Shown: piece after piece, positions 8,856 to 16,558 of the stretch
Layout of the letters: each line of letters starts with the position of its first letter
How positions within the stretch are numbered: the stretch's first letter is position 1
Source: Bacteroidota bacterium
GTDB lineage: Bacteria; Bacteroidota; Ignavibacteria; UBA10030; UBA8401
DNA: 44,404 nucleotides
NCBI GenBank assembly: GCA_013361065.1
Contig: JABWAK010000011.1
Span: forward strand, 1-44,404
Direction: 5' to 3'
Notes under the pieces: model-generated
Databases searched by the model: none
What the model saw: the letters and a program-made list of their open reading frames with translations, nothing else
Told to the model about the DNA's origin: nothing
Position numbers and translations under genes: made by a program

Positions 8856-9086
8856 TCAGATCTTCCCGGCGCGGACGAGCTTGGCGATCTCGGCGGTACC
8901 GTTCTTGGTGACGGTCTTCAGCGCTTTGGTGGAGAGCTTCACGTTCACATAGCGCTTCAGCTCCTGCACCCAGATCCGCTTGCTCTGCAGGTTCGGCAGG
9001 AAACGGCGCGGCGTACGGTTGTTCGCATGCGATACGTTGTGACCGGTCATCGGTCCGACTTCGGAGATTTCACACTTCTTGGACAT
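8856..9086 (-). CDS. rpmB: 50S ribosomal protein bL28
   Basis: 76 residues, clearly bL28: '[30 protein letters not shown]' (quoted only as landmark: [22 protein letters not shown]) followed by the basic beta-rich half. It contributes to the large ribosomal subunit. It keeps a single Cys (C5) and lacks both C-x-x-C pairs, so it is the zinc-free (C-minus) form. In actinobacteria and others the C-minus paralogue is induced by zinc starvation, but many lineages have only this form. It lies 33 bases after the bL38-like gene and directly before a His/Cys protein and a TonB receptor on the same strand. Confidence 0.96.
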   Translation of the reverse strand: MSKKCEISEVGPMTGHNVSHANNRTPRRFLPNLQSKRIWVQELKRYVNVKLSTKALKTVTKNGTAEIAKLVRAGKI

Positions 9087-9119
9087 GTTGGTTCTTTCGT
9101 TGGTTTCTGTGATTGCGGA

Positions 9120-9326
9120 TCAGTGAGCGGCTTCCTGCATCTTCTTGAACTCTGCTTCGAGCACCGCTTCTTCGGACTTCTCGTCCTTCACTTTCACGAG
9201 CTTCTGGTTGAAACGGTAGGACCCTTTGTCGGTCTTCACCGCTGCCACGAATTTGATCGTTTTCTCTAAGGCGCCGGCTTTCGCGGCTTTCTTGGCTTTT
9301 TCCTCAAACGATTGTTGTTTTGCCAT
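9120..9326 (-). CDS. Small basic DUF4295/bL38-like ribosome-associated protein
   Basis: The start is MAKQQSF at 9326, with AAGGAGAG as Shine-Dalgarno; the track's M at 9392 would lie inside the promoter. About 68 residues, rich in Lys and Glu. The core 'TIKFVAAVKTDKGSYRFNQKLV' resembles the 'KMVKS.KTGAY.FKE..V' core of DUF4295, a short Bacteroidota protein encoded beside rpmB/rpmG; I recall that family being found as a ribosomal protein (bL38) in Flavobacterium. The adjacent rpmB supports this. It is longer at both ends than the usual ~50-residue members, so it may be a divergent branch. Assignment rests on core pattern and position, not on a search. Confidence 0.5.
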   Translation of the reverse strand: MAKQQSFEEKAKKAAKAGALEKTIKFVAAVKTDKGSYRFNQKLVKVKDEKSEEAVLEAEFKKMQEAAH

Positions 9327-9365
9327 GGAACACTCTCCTTGCGTATTGACGTCGTTACTATAGGG

Positions 9366-9394
9366 ATTATAAATATACACAATTCTATCCAAAA
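9366..9394 (-). promoter_or_regulatory. Promoter of the bL38-like/rpmB/TonB transcription unit
   Basis: On the minus strand a perfect TATAAT (9366-9371) sits 17 bases after TTTTGG (9389-9394), about 40 bases before the ATG at 9326. No obvious palindromic Zur-type operator overlaps it. The -35 region is weak and overlaps the T-tract of the preceding terminator. Confidence 0.65.
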
Positions 9395-9423
9395 AGCGAA
9401 CGAAAAAATCTCTTTTTCGTCCG
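9391..9423 (-). terminator. Terminator of the CocE/NonD hydrolase gene
   Basis: CGAACGAAAAA pairs with TTTTTCGTCCG (one mismatch) around a five-base loop. On the minus strand CTTTTTGG follows. It sits right after the hydrolase stop codon and abuts the next promoter. Confidence 0.7.
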
Positions 9424-9450
9424 GATTGGTCGAAATTGCTGTATTCAGCC

Positions 9451-11310
9451 CTATTTCACTGGTTTTGACGGTGCAAGGACACCCACCGAAACCGAAGAGG
9501 GATACCGTGCACTCCGGTGCAGGGTAATGGTCGCTTTCCGGAAGTCCGATTCCATGGCGGTATAGACGTTTACGAATCGCTGCGGGTTCCGGTCCACAAG
9601 CGGGAACCAGCTGCTCTGCACCTGGACCATGATGGAATGTCCCGGCAGGAAGGTATGATTCACATCCGGCAGTGTGAACCGGACCCGTTCCACCGCCCCG
9701 GGCCGGAGCGCTTCCGGCGATGAGAAGCTGTTCCGGTACCGGGCACGCATCACCTCTCCCCGCACGAGCATCTGATATCCGCTCATTTTCACATGAGGAG
9801 CGTTCGACGGATCATCCTTCGCCGAGTCCGGATAGACATCGATCACCTTCACGATGAAGTCTGCATCCGTTCCGGTCGTCGTCACATAGAGATCCGCCGT
9901 GACAGGACCGGCGATGGTGACCGTATCGCTCACCGGCATGGAATATGACAACACATCGGGACGCTGCCAGGCGAACCGCTGGTCCCCGGTCATATACTCC
10001 CGGCCGCGGTCGTTGCTGATCTCGGCGATGTACGGAACAGGCCGTGCCGGGTCACTGACATATTCATCGGCACCCTTGGTTGCGACCGGCCGTTCGACCG
10101 TCAGCCGTTCACCGGCGTTGAAGTAGAACGACCGCTGAGCTGCTTGTTTCGGCGGCCACTCGCTGTACGCGCGCCAGACATTGCTCCCGGTCTCGAAGGC
10201 CGACACTTCCGGCAGCGGTACCGCTGCCGCCCCTTTCAGATGATGGGCAAAGAAGGCGCGGATATGCCGGTCATAGTATTCCGAACTCTTCACGCCGAAG
10301 CTCACATTGCCGAGCCTGCTGCCGTCCGAGCGGACCCAGCCGCCGTGGAACCACGGTCCCATCATCAACATGGTCCGGTTGACGGGATTATACGTCTCCA
10401 GCGCTTTATAGATCTCGAGCGAGCCGTAGAGATCCTCCGCATCGAACCAGCCGCCGACCAGCAGAACGGCGGGACGGATGTTCTTCATATGCTGTGCCAC
10501 GTTGCGCGCTTTCCAGAACGCATCGTAATCCGGATGGGCGAACACATCGTTCCAGAACTTCGAGGTGTCGCCGTAGTGGGCCTTCTTGATGGAGGCGAGC
10601 GAACCGGCTTCGAGCAGGAACTTGTAACCATCCTCGGTGGGATAGGTGAATCCCGGCGGCCAGGTGGTGCGGAGTTCCGGACGCGGTTTCCCGAAGGAAC
10701 GGAAGAAATTGAACGCATCGATGAGCATCACCGCTCCGTTGTGATGGAAGTCGTCGCCGATGAACCAATCCGAGATCGGCGCCTGCGGCGAGACCGCTTT
10801 CAGCGCCGGGTGTGCATCGATCAGTCCGTGCGCCGCATAGAAGCCGGGATAGGAGATGCCGATCATTCCGACATTGCCGTTGTGTCCTTTCACATTCTTC
10901 AGCAGCCACTCGATGGTATCGAATGCATCGCTGCTCTCATCCACCTGCTGCGGCGTGCTCTTGTTCGGGATATGCGGACGGATATCCTCGAAATCCCCTT
11001 CGGACATGAAACGGCCGCGGACATCCTGAAAGGCCATGATGTATCCCTCCTGCGCCATCCACGCATTGTTCTGTTCGGCCTTCAGATACGATTCGCCGTA
11101 CGGTGCCGTAGTATACGGAGTTCTGCTGAGCATGATGGGATACCGCTTCGTGGTATCCTTCGGCACATAAACGGCCGTGTGGAGCCGCACACCATCCCGC
11201 ATCGGGATGCGGTACTCATATTTGATGTAATCGACCGACAGATCGATCGACTGGGAGAAGAGGAGCGCCGGAAGGAACAGAACAAGGAATCGGGACATAC
11301 TGCGGACCAT
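9451..11310 (-). CDS. CocE/NonD-family serine hydrolase (S15-like), exported
   Basis: The likely start is M at 11310 or 11298 (MSRFLVLFLPALLFSQS signal peptide); the track's upstream 67 residues have no protein character. The alpha/beta-hydrolase domain opens with 'MRDGVRLHTAVYVPK', has the nucleophile elbow G-I-S-Y-P-G, and is followed by the jelly-roll C-terminal domain of X-Pro dipeptidyl-peptidase/cocaine-esterase enzymes (YVTTTGTDADFIVKV and the closing beta strands). Family members cleave acyl or peptide bonds; the actual substrate is unknown. The signal peptide places it in the periplasm or outside. It is monocistronic: terminator downstream, divergent gene upstream. Together with the POP, M14 and D-aminoacylase genes it suggests a peptide-scavenging lifestyle. 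Confidence 0.85.
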   Translation of the reverse strand: MVRSMSRFLVLFLPALLFSQSIDLSVDYIKYEYRIPMRDGVRLHTAVYVPKDTTKRYPIMLSRTPYTTAPYGESYLKAEQNNAWMAQEGYIMAFQDVRGRFMSEGDFEDIRPHIPNKSTPQQVDESSDAFDTIEWLLKNVKGHNGNVGMIGISYPGFYAAHGLIDAHPALKAVSPQAPISDWFIGDDFHHNGAVMLIDAFNFFRSFGKPRPELRTTWPPGFTYPTEDGYKFLLEAGSLASIKKAHYGDTSKFWNDVFAHPDYDAFWKARNVAQHMKNIRPAVLLVGGWFDAEDLYGSLEIYKALETYNPVNRTMLMMGPWFHGGWVRSDGSRLGNVSFGVKSSEYYDRHIRAFFAHHLKGAAAVPLPEVSAFETGSNVWRAYSEWPPKQAAQRSFYFNAGERLTVERPVATKGADEYVSDPARPVPYIAEISNDRGREYMTGDQRFAWQRPDVLSYSMPVSDTVTIAGPVTADLYVTTTGTDADFIVKVIDVYPDSAKDDPSNAPHVKMSGYQMLVRGEVMRARYRNSFSSPEALRPGAVERVRFTLPDVNHTFLPGHSIMVQVQSSWFPLVDRNPQRFVNVYTAMESDFRKATITLHRSARYPSSVSVGVLAPSKPVK

Positions 11311-11455
11311 GATCGTGAATGATGGCGGATTGACGTCGAACAACGTACAAAAAAGGTGCGGCAGGAGCAACACTCGGCGGTCGATTCTGTATCCGTACAG
11401 GGATCCATGGCCGGACCGGCTGCGGTCCCAGGAGCGATTTGGTCTGCGCTCAGCA

Positions 11456-11484
11456 TTGCAATTGAGATCGACTTTTAATAGAAT
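11456..11484 (+). promoter_or_regulatory. Sigma70-like promoter of the DUF2269 gene
   Basis: TTGCAA (11456-11461), a 17-base spacer and TAGAAT (11479-11484) stand 25 bases before the ATG at 11510, in the divergent gap with the CocE-like gene. Confidence 0.65.
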
Positions 11485-11509
11485 AAATCGGAACGATCGA
11501 AGGCAGATC

Positions 11510-11983
11510 ATGGATTACCTGTTCTACAAACTGCTGCATGTGCTGGGAGTGATCCTCTTCCTGGGGAATATCATTACCGCTATCTTCTGGATGCAGATCG
11601 CTGTCCGCTCGAAGGATGCACGCATCATCGGTCACACCCTGAAAGGGATCATCACGGCCGATGCGCTGTTCACGATGCCGGGAGTGATCCTGCTTGCGGC
11701 CGCCGGTCTGATGACGGCGATGGTCGGACGGTACCCGCTCCTCCAGACCGGCTGGATCGTCTGGCCGACCGTTCTGTTCATTGTTTCCGGTATCATCTTC
11801 ATGGTCCGACTCGCCCCGCTGCAGAAACGGATGGCCGCGATGACCGATGAACATGCCGGGGATATCGCGTTCGATTGGGAGGCATTCCGCTCACTGCACA
11901 ATTCCTGGCTGGTGTGGGGTGCCGCCGCAACGGTCACCCCCATTGCGGCGGCGGTGATGATGGTATTGAAACGGCCGTTGTGA
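11510..11983 (+). CDS. DUF2269-like four-helix integral membrane protein
   Basis: I place the start at ATG 11510 (MDYLFYKLLHVLGVILFLGN) rather than the track's 11309, because the upstream residues are Arg-rich noise and a promoter lies between. About 157 residues with four hydrophobic helices. The first carries 'LHVLGVILFLGN', with a conserved His, and the third block 'LQTGWIVWPTVLFIVSGI' and 'NSWLVWGAAATVTPIAA' match the DUF2269 integral-membrane family. The intramembrane histidines recall small haem- or copper-binding membrane proteins, but no function has been assigned that I know of. It is a lone gene, not clearly coupled to the next. Confidence 0.7.
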   Translation: MDYLFYKLLHVLGVILFLGNIITAIFWMQIAVRSKDARIIGHTLKGIITADALFTMPGVILLAAAGLMTAMVGRYPLLQTGWIVWPTVLFIVSGIIFMVRLAPLQKRMAAMTDEHAGDIAFDWEAFRSLHNSWLVWGAAATVTPIAAAVMMVLKRPL

Positions 11984-12065
11984 TCCTGCAACAATATTTT
12001 CCGCTGATTATCGTCCTTCTTTGACGGAGGGACCGCCTCCGCCCAGCCATTACCGGACCGAATCC

Positions 12066-13190
12066 ATGACCCTTAGAACATTGCGGCGCCCATTCCTCCT
12101 CCTTCTCGGGATCCTTGGAACCGCTGCAGTATCCATCATCATCATTATGAACACCACACCCTTTGGATCGACCCCTGCCGGAACACGGAAGGAACGCATC
12201 GAACGCTCACCCCATTACCGGGACGGACAGTTCCGTAATCTCTCCCACACCCCGGAGATCACGGAAGGATACACCATGCTCGGGGTCGCCTATGAGTTCT
12301 TCTTCACCTCCTTTCCGCGGCTCAGACCTGCCGGACCGCTCCCGTCCATGAAGAGCGATCTGCTCTCGCTGCCGCCGGACCAGGATGTGCTCGTCTGGTT
12401 CGGTCATTCCTCCTATTTCATCCAGATCGACGGTAAACGGATCCTTGTCGATCCGATCTTCAGCGGCAACGCATCCCCGATCCCCGGTACAACGCGTTCC
12501 TATCCCGGTACGGACCGGTACACGGCGGATGACCTTCCGCCGATCGACTATCTGTTCATCTCCCACGACCATTATGACCATGTGGATGTGTCAACGTTGA
12601 AAGCATTGCAGCAGAAGGTCCGTCTGGTGATCTGCGGACTGGGTGTCGGTGCCCATCTGGAGCGGTGGGGATATGAGAGCGGACAGATCGTGGAGCGGGA
12701 CTGGTTCGATACGGTCGTACCGGACAGCGGCTTCACCATCCACACGACACCGGCACGCCATTTCTCCGGACGCTCGCTCTTCCGCAACAACACCCTCTGG
12801 ATGTCGTACGTGGTGAAGACTCCGACGATGTCATTCTACATCGGCGGGGACAGCGGATACGATACGTTCTTCAGGGAGATCGGGGAACAGCATGGTCCGT
12901 TCGACCTGGTGATGCTTGATGCGGGGCAGTACGACAAGAAATGGAAGTACATCCATATGCTGCCGGAGGAGGTCGTGCCGGCGGCGGTCGATCTGAAAGC
13001 GAAACGGCTCTTCCCGGTGCACAATTCCAAATTCACGCTGGGGAACCATCCGTGGGATGAACCGCTGACGAAGGTCGAGGAACAGAGCCGGCTGCTGTCG
13101 ATGCCGCTTGTCACCCCGATGATCGGTGAGGTGGTGCGGCTGAAGGATGCAGGACAGACCTTCCGTCCATGGTGGAAAGGGCTCGAATGA
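12066..13190 (+). CDS. Metallo-beta-lactamase-fold hydrolase, NAPE-PLD/UlaG-like, membrane-anchored
   Basis: The start is ATG 12066 (MTLRTLRRPFLLLLG); the track's start is a TTG in the leader. After an N-terminal transmembrane helix (to about residue 32) comes an MBL domain with 'VLVWFGHSSYFIQIDGKRIL', the metal motif SHDHYDH, then TPARHFSGR, IGGDSGYD and a final His in FPVHNSKF. This order matches the NAPE-PLD/UlaG-like branch, which hydrolyses phosphodiesters or lactones with a two-metal centre. The N-terminal anchor and the 'PGTTRSYPGTDRYTADDLPPID' spacing (quoted in part) favour the NAPE-PLD-like subgroup, hinting at a phospholipid-type substrate. The substrate is inference. Confidence 0.82.
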   Translation: MTLRTLRRPFLLLLGILGTAAVSIIIIMNTTPFGSTPAGTRKERIERSPHYRDGQFRNLSHTPEITEGYTMLGVAYEFFFTSFPRLRPAGPLPSMKSDLLSLPPDQDVLVWFGHSSYFIQIDGKRILVDPIFSGNASPIPGTTRSYPGTDRYTADDLPPIDYLFISHDHYDHVDVSTLKALQQKVRLVICGLGVGAHLERWGYESGQIVERDWFDTVVPDSGFTIHTTPARHFSGRSLFRNNTLWMSYVVKTPTMSFYIGGDSGYDTFFREIGEQHGPFDLVMLDAGQYDKKWKYIHMLPEEVVPAAVDLKAKRLFPVHNSKFTLGNHPWDEPLTKVEEQSRLLSMPLVTPMIGEVVRLKDAGQTFRPWWKGLE

Positions 13191-13289
13191 ACGGCGGGAA
13201 TTGATACCGCTTCCTTCGTGAGGTAAGCCGCACTATCTCGGGACAGAGATCACACCATCAACCAAAACAGATCGGGAAAGGGACACAAC

Positions 13290-13862
13290 ATGAGGATCGA
13301 CCATCTCCGCACCATCATAGCCGCGGTCATAATACTGCCAGCACTATTCACTTCCTGCGGTCCGTTCAGCGAGACCCGCACTGACCGGTCGGCGGCACTC
13401 AACGGAGGATTCGAGGTATCATCGGACGGTCTGCCGGTCAATTGGTCGTTCTATTCTCCGGCCACCCTGCCGGGATCTGATTTCACCGTACAGACGGACA
13501 GCACCGGTCCCTTCGAAGGGACGTACTCGCTCCTGTTCTCGGTGAAGACCTGTTCACCGGAAGGGGGACGATTGTCACCGGGGATGTTCCGAGAACTGGA
13601 GGCGGAGCCGAACAGCACGTATCAGCTGCAGTTCGCCGTCCGGAATGACGGGTCACGGTTCCGTGCGGCAGCGGGCGGGGTCACGGCAAAGAGCGGTACT
13701 CTGACGGAACTGATCACCAGCGATGAACCGTGGAAGGAATGGAAGGATCTCTCGTTCGAGGTGACCGTGCCGGAGGATAGCCGCCGGCTCCGGTTCGAAT
13801 TGAGCATACTGCAGCCCGGTTCCGTCCGGGTGGATGGTTTCCGGTTCCGGAAGGTGCGCTGA
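13290..13862 (+). CDS. Lipoprotein with a carbohydrate-binding-like beta-sandwich
   Basis: 190 residues. Signal peptide II: hydrophobic stretch, then LFTSC with the lipid-anchored Cys near residue 23. The mature part begins 'NGGFEVSSDGLPVNWSFYSP', the 'N-G-x-F-E ... P-x-x-W' opening common to CBM4/9-like and discoidin-type galactose-binding beta-sandwiches, followed by 'GTYSLLFSV' and a closing 'VRVDGFRFRKV' strand. It therefore probably binds a glycan or other ligand at the outer membrane surface or in the periplasm. There is no catalytic domain. GGGAAAGGG precedes the ATG. It converges on the D-aminoacylase gene with only 15 bases between stop codons. Confidence 0.62.
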   Translation: MRIDHLRTIIAAVIILPALFTSCGPFSETRTDRSAALNGGFEVSSDGLPVNWSFYSPATLPGSDFTVQTDSTGPFEGTYSLLFSVKTCSPEGGRLSPGMFRELEAEPNSTYQLQFAVRNDGSRFRAAAGGVTAKSGTLTELITSDEPWKEWKDLSFEVTVPEDSRRLRFELSILQPGSVRVDGFRFRKVR

Positions 13863-13877
13863 CCGGGATGCGAACGG

Positions 13878-15536
13878 TCAGACGGAGAACGAACCGCTGC
13901 GCAATACCTTCCCCGGCAGTTTCCCGGTGATCGCATCATTGTCCACCGCCGCCACGCCGTTCACGATCACATACGGCATACCGGTCGGGAATTGATGCGG
14001 GTTCAGGAAGGTGGCATTGTCCTTGATCGTAGCATAGTTGAAGATCACGATATCCGCGGCATTTCCCTTCGCCAGTACTCCCCTGTCCTTCAGCCCGATC
14101 TTCTGTGCCGGCATGGAGGTCATCTTCCGGATCATCTCGGGAAGTGAACAGATGTTCCGTTCCTTCTGATAATAGGCGATGGCGCGCGGGAATGTTCCAT
14201 ACGTGCGGGGATGGGGATTCGATGATGATGCCGGGGAGTACGCGCCGCCGTCCGATGAGACGATGGTGTTCTTCCAGCGCAGCACCGCTTCGGTCCCTTC
14301 CTCATCCATCCCGAATCCCACCATGCCGACCGAACTGTTCTCCTTGATCATCAGGTCCACCGCGAACTCGAACGGGTCCGCACCGAGCGATTCACAGATC
14401 TGCCGGATGGTCTTGCCGATGTACGCTTTGTGTGCCTCCAGTTTCGCGGAGGTGATCATCACTGAATCCCATGAGCCGAGACCGTTGATCTTCTTCAGGG
14501 TCTCCGGACGGATGCGCTCCAGCACCGCCCTGTCCTTCAGCCGCGCCATGAACTGTTCGGTCCCCCCGTCCCGCGACCAGAGCGGGAAGAGGTTCGCCAG
14601 TCCTGTCTGATACGCGATGTACGGATACCGGTCTGCATGCACTTCCAGTCCTTCCGCGATGGCGTTCTCCAGCATCCTCAGCGTGATCTCATTCTTGTAC
14701 CAGTTGATCTTGTAGGACGATTTGAGATGCGAGATCTGCAGACGGGCCCCGGCGTTGCGTCCGATGCGGACCGCCTCTTCGATCGCTTCGAGCACGCGGT
14801 TGTCCTCGTTGCGCATGTGCGACGCATAGAGCCGGAACGGTTCCGGTGCGGCCTTCGTCAGTTCCCAGAGCTCCTCGGTGGAGGCGAAACTCCCCGGGGT
14901 GTATTCCAGTCCGGTGGAGACGCCGCAGCAACCCTGTTCGATCGCCTTCCGCACTTCGCGTCTCATCGCGTCCATCTCTTCCGGTGTCGCGGGGCGGTCA
15001 TCCTCCCCCACCACCACTTCGCGGACGGTGCCGAGTCCGACCATCGACGCGAAATTCTGTGCGCATCCTTTGTTCTGCAGATGGGTGAAGAATCCGTCGA
15101 AATCGGTATAGAGCCGTTCGTCCCCTTCGTCCGGTGTCCGTCGCGGTGCGCGCGAACCGCCGTCCGCACCGCCCACCTCGGTCGTGACCCCCTGGCGCAG
15201 TTTACTGTCCGCCGTCGGCAGACGGAGGATGGCCGAATCGGTGTGGGTATGGATGTCGACGAATCCGGGAACGACATGCATCCCGGCGGCATCGATCACT
15301 CGCGCTGCATCGGTGCTGCCGATCGTTCCGAGGGCGATGATCCGTCCGTCCCGCACTCCGATATCCGCGATCAACTCCGGCGCGCCGGTCCCGTCGATGA
15401 CCGTCCCTCCTTTGATGAGCAGATCGAACTGCGGGCGGTGCGTGATGGATGCGGCGCCAGGCACGCAGCCGGCGATGAACGCGCCGGCACCGGCGGCAGC
15501 GGTGGTCTGGATGAAATGACGGCGGGAGTAGGACAT
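13878..15536 (-). CDS. Tat-exported N-acyl-D-amino-acid deacylase (D-aminoacylase family)
   Basis: 552 residues. The N-terminus has a twin-arginine signal (SRRHFIQTTAAAGAG) followed by a lipobox-like AGC, so the enzyme is exported folded and perhaps lipid-anchored. The amidohydrolase core shows 'LIKGGTVIDGTG', the metal-ligand pair in PGFVDIHTHTD, CGVSTGLEYTPG, and ASHMRNED with further metal His residues, as in N-acyl-D-aminoacylases and D-glutamate deacylases. These zinc hydrolases remove acyl groups from D-amino acids, which would fit salvage of peptidoglycan-derived D-residues. It is third in a PhoH2, glycosyltransferase, deacylase run (44-base gap). The exact amino acid is unknown. Confidence 0.87.
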   Translation of the reverse strand: MSYSRRHFIQTTAAAGAGAFIAGCVPGAASITHRPQFDLLIKGGTVIDGTGAPELIADIGVRDGRIIALGTIGSTDAARVIDAAGMHVVPGFVDIHTHTDSAILRLPTADSKLRQGVTTEVGGADGGSRAPRRTPDEGDERLYTDFDGFFTHLQNKGCAQNFASMVGLGTVREVVVGEDDRPATPEEMDAMRREVRKAIEQGCCGVSTGLEYTPGSFASTEELWELTKAAPEPFRLYASHMRNEDNRVLEAIEEAVRIGRNAGARLQISHLKSSYKINWYKNEITLRMLENAIAEGLEVHADRYPYIAYQTGLANLFPLWSRDGGTEQFMARLKDRAVLERIRPETLKKINGLGSWDSVMITSAKLEAHKAYIGKTIRQICESLGADPFEFAVDLMIKENSSVGMVGFGMDEEGTEAVLRWKNTIVSSDGGAYSPASSSNPHPRTYGTFPRAIAYYQKERNICSLPEMIRKMTSMPAQKIGLKDRGVLAKGNAADIVIFNYATIKDNATFLNPHQFPTGMPYVIVNGVAAVDNDAITGKLPGKVLRSGSFSV

Positions 15537-15580
15537 GCAGCACCTCGATGCAGTGGTGTGTCGGTTGATGGAATGAACGG

Positions 15581-16552
15581 TCAGATCATGGAGAGCAATT
15601 GCCGGGCGCGATGAACATCCGTATGATGGGCGCGGATGTGTTCGGCACTCTTCCGTGCGATCCGCTCCCGTTCTTCTTTATGACGCAAATAATACGCACA
15701 TAGTTCCTCCAGCTCTCCGGGCTGGTCCACAAAGACGATGGAACGTCCGTGTTCGAAATTGTCCGGAATGATGATGCCGGGCCGCTGGCTGATCATGAAG
15801 GTGGAGAGCGCGGGCACTTCCCAGTACCGCAGTGTATCCCAGCCGACCCCGCGGAAATTCAGCACGATACGGCAGGCGGCCAGCTCCTGCAGGTAGAACT
15901 CCCCTTTCCGTTTGTATTTCTTGAAGACCTGCTTCACAACCGTGCCGTTCTGCCGGCAGTCGAACTTGTCCTGCAGCAGCTCCAGCACCCGGGTCCGGAC
16001 CGGGTCCGATTCCACCGCCCAGAACGAGACATCGTACAGCTTCTCTGAGGGCAATGTACGCGGCAAACGGTCGAAATTCCAGGCGAAGGGGAAGGGATAG
16101 ACGTTCTTCTCATAAGTGCGGGTGAGGACCATCTCACGTTTCAGGACGATATTAAAAGGACGGGCTTCCACCGCCTGCGTGTAGATCCCGTACGCATGCA
16201 TCCGGTCCAGATCACCCCCGACCTCTTCCCTGTCCCCACCATCCACGAACACCGTCTTCATCCCCGCATGGAATGACGGTGCCAATGCATGATAGAGTCG
16301 GAAACAGTCCGGTTTGGCGGAGCCGACGATGACAGCATCGAACTGTGTCAGGAAGAACCGCGAATGGAGAGACGGCAGGACAGCGCCAGGAGCGTATCCC
16401 ATGTTCCGGGGATACTCCTTGAGCGGCAGGAAGTACTTCCGGTTCCACGGCATCACACAGATGTTCCCGATGCCGAGCACCTTCCGGAGCCCGGCAAAGG
16501 TGACATCCTGCAGGTAATCGACATCCTGTGACCCGAGGAAGAGGACCTTCAT
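15581..16552 (-). CDS. CgeB-like glycosyltransferase (GT-B)
   Basis: 323 residues without a signal peptide or membrane segment. The N-terminal Rossmann half starts 'MKVLFLGSQDVDYL'. The C-terminal half has 'ACRIVLNFRGVGWDTLRYWEVPA', quoted in part, followed by '...FMISQRPGIIIPDNFEHG' and 'SAEHIRAHHT', the typical end of CgeB/Glyco_trans_1_2 GT-B enzymes, where the conserved R-x-[FWY]-E-[AV]-[PL]-A segment binds the nucleotide sugar. It starts 6 bases after the phoH2 stop, so both are likely on one transcript. The acceptor is unknown. A role in decorating surface polymers or proteins is a guess from family. Confidence 0.72.
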   Translation of the reverse strand: MKVLFLGSQDVDYLQDVTFAGLRKVLGIGNICVMPWNRKYFLPLKEYPRNMGYAPGAVLPSLHSRFFLTQFDAVIVGSAKPDCFRLYHALAPSFHAGMKTVFVDGGDREEVGGDLDRMHAYGIYTQAVEARPFNIVLKREMVLTRTYEKNVYPFPFAWNFDRLPRTLPSEKLYDVSFWAVESDPVRTRVLELLQDKFDCRQNGTVVKQVFKKYKRKGEFYLQELAACRIVLNFRGVGWDTLRYWEVPALSTFMISQRPGIIIPDNFEHGRSIVFVDQPGELEELCAYYLRHKEERERIARKSAEHIRAHHTDVHRARQLLSMI

Positions 16553-16558
16553 GACGCC

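Noticed and set aside
9327-9394. Zur box at the rpmB-operon promoter
   Set aside because: I looked for a palindromic AT-rich operator and found none that is convincing.
12024-12040. Small CGGAGG...CCTCCG hairpin after the DUF2269 gene
   Set aside because: A six-pair stem without T-run is too weak to call a terminator.
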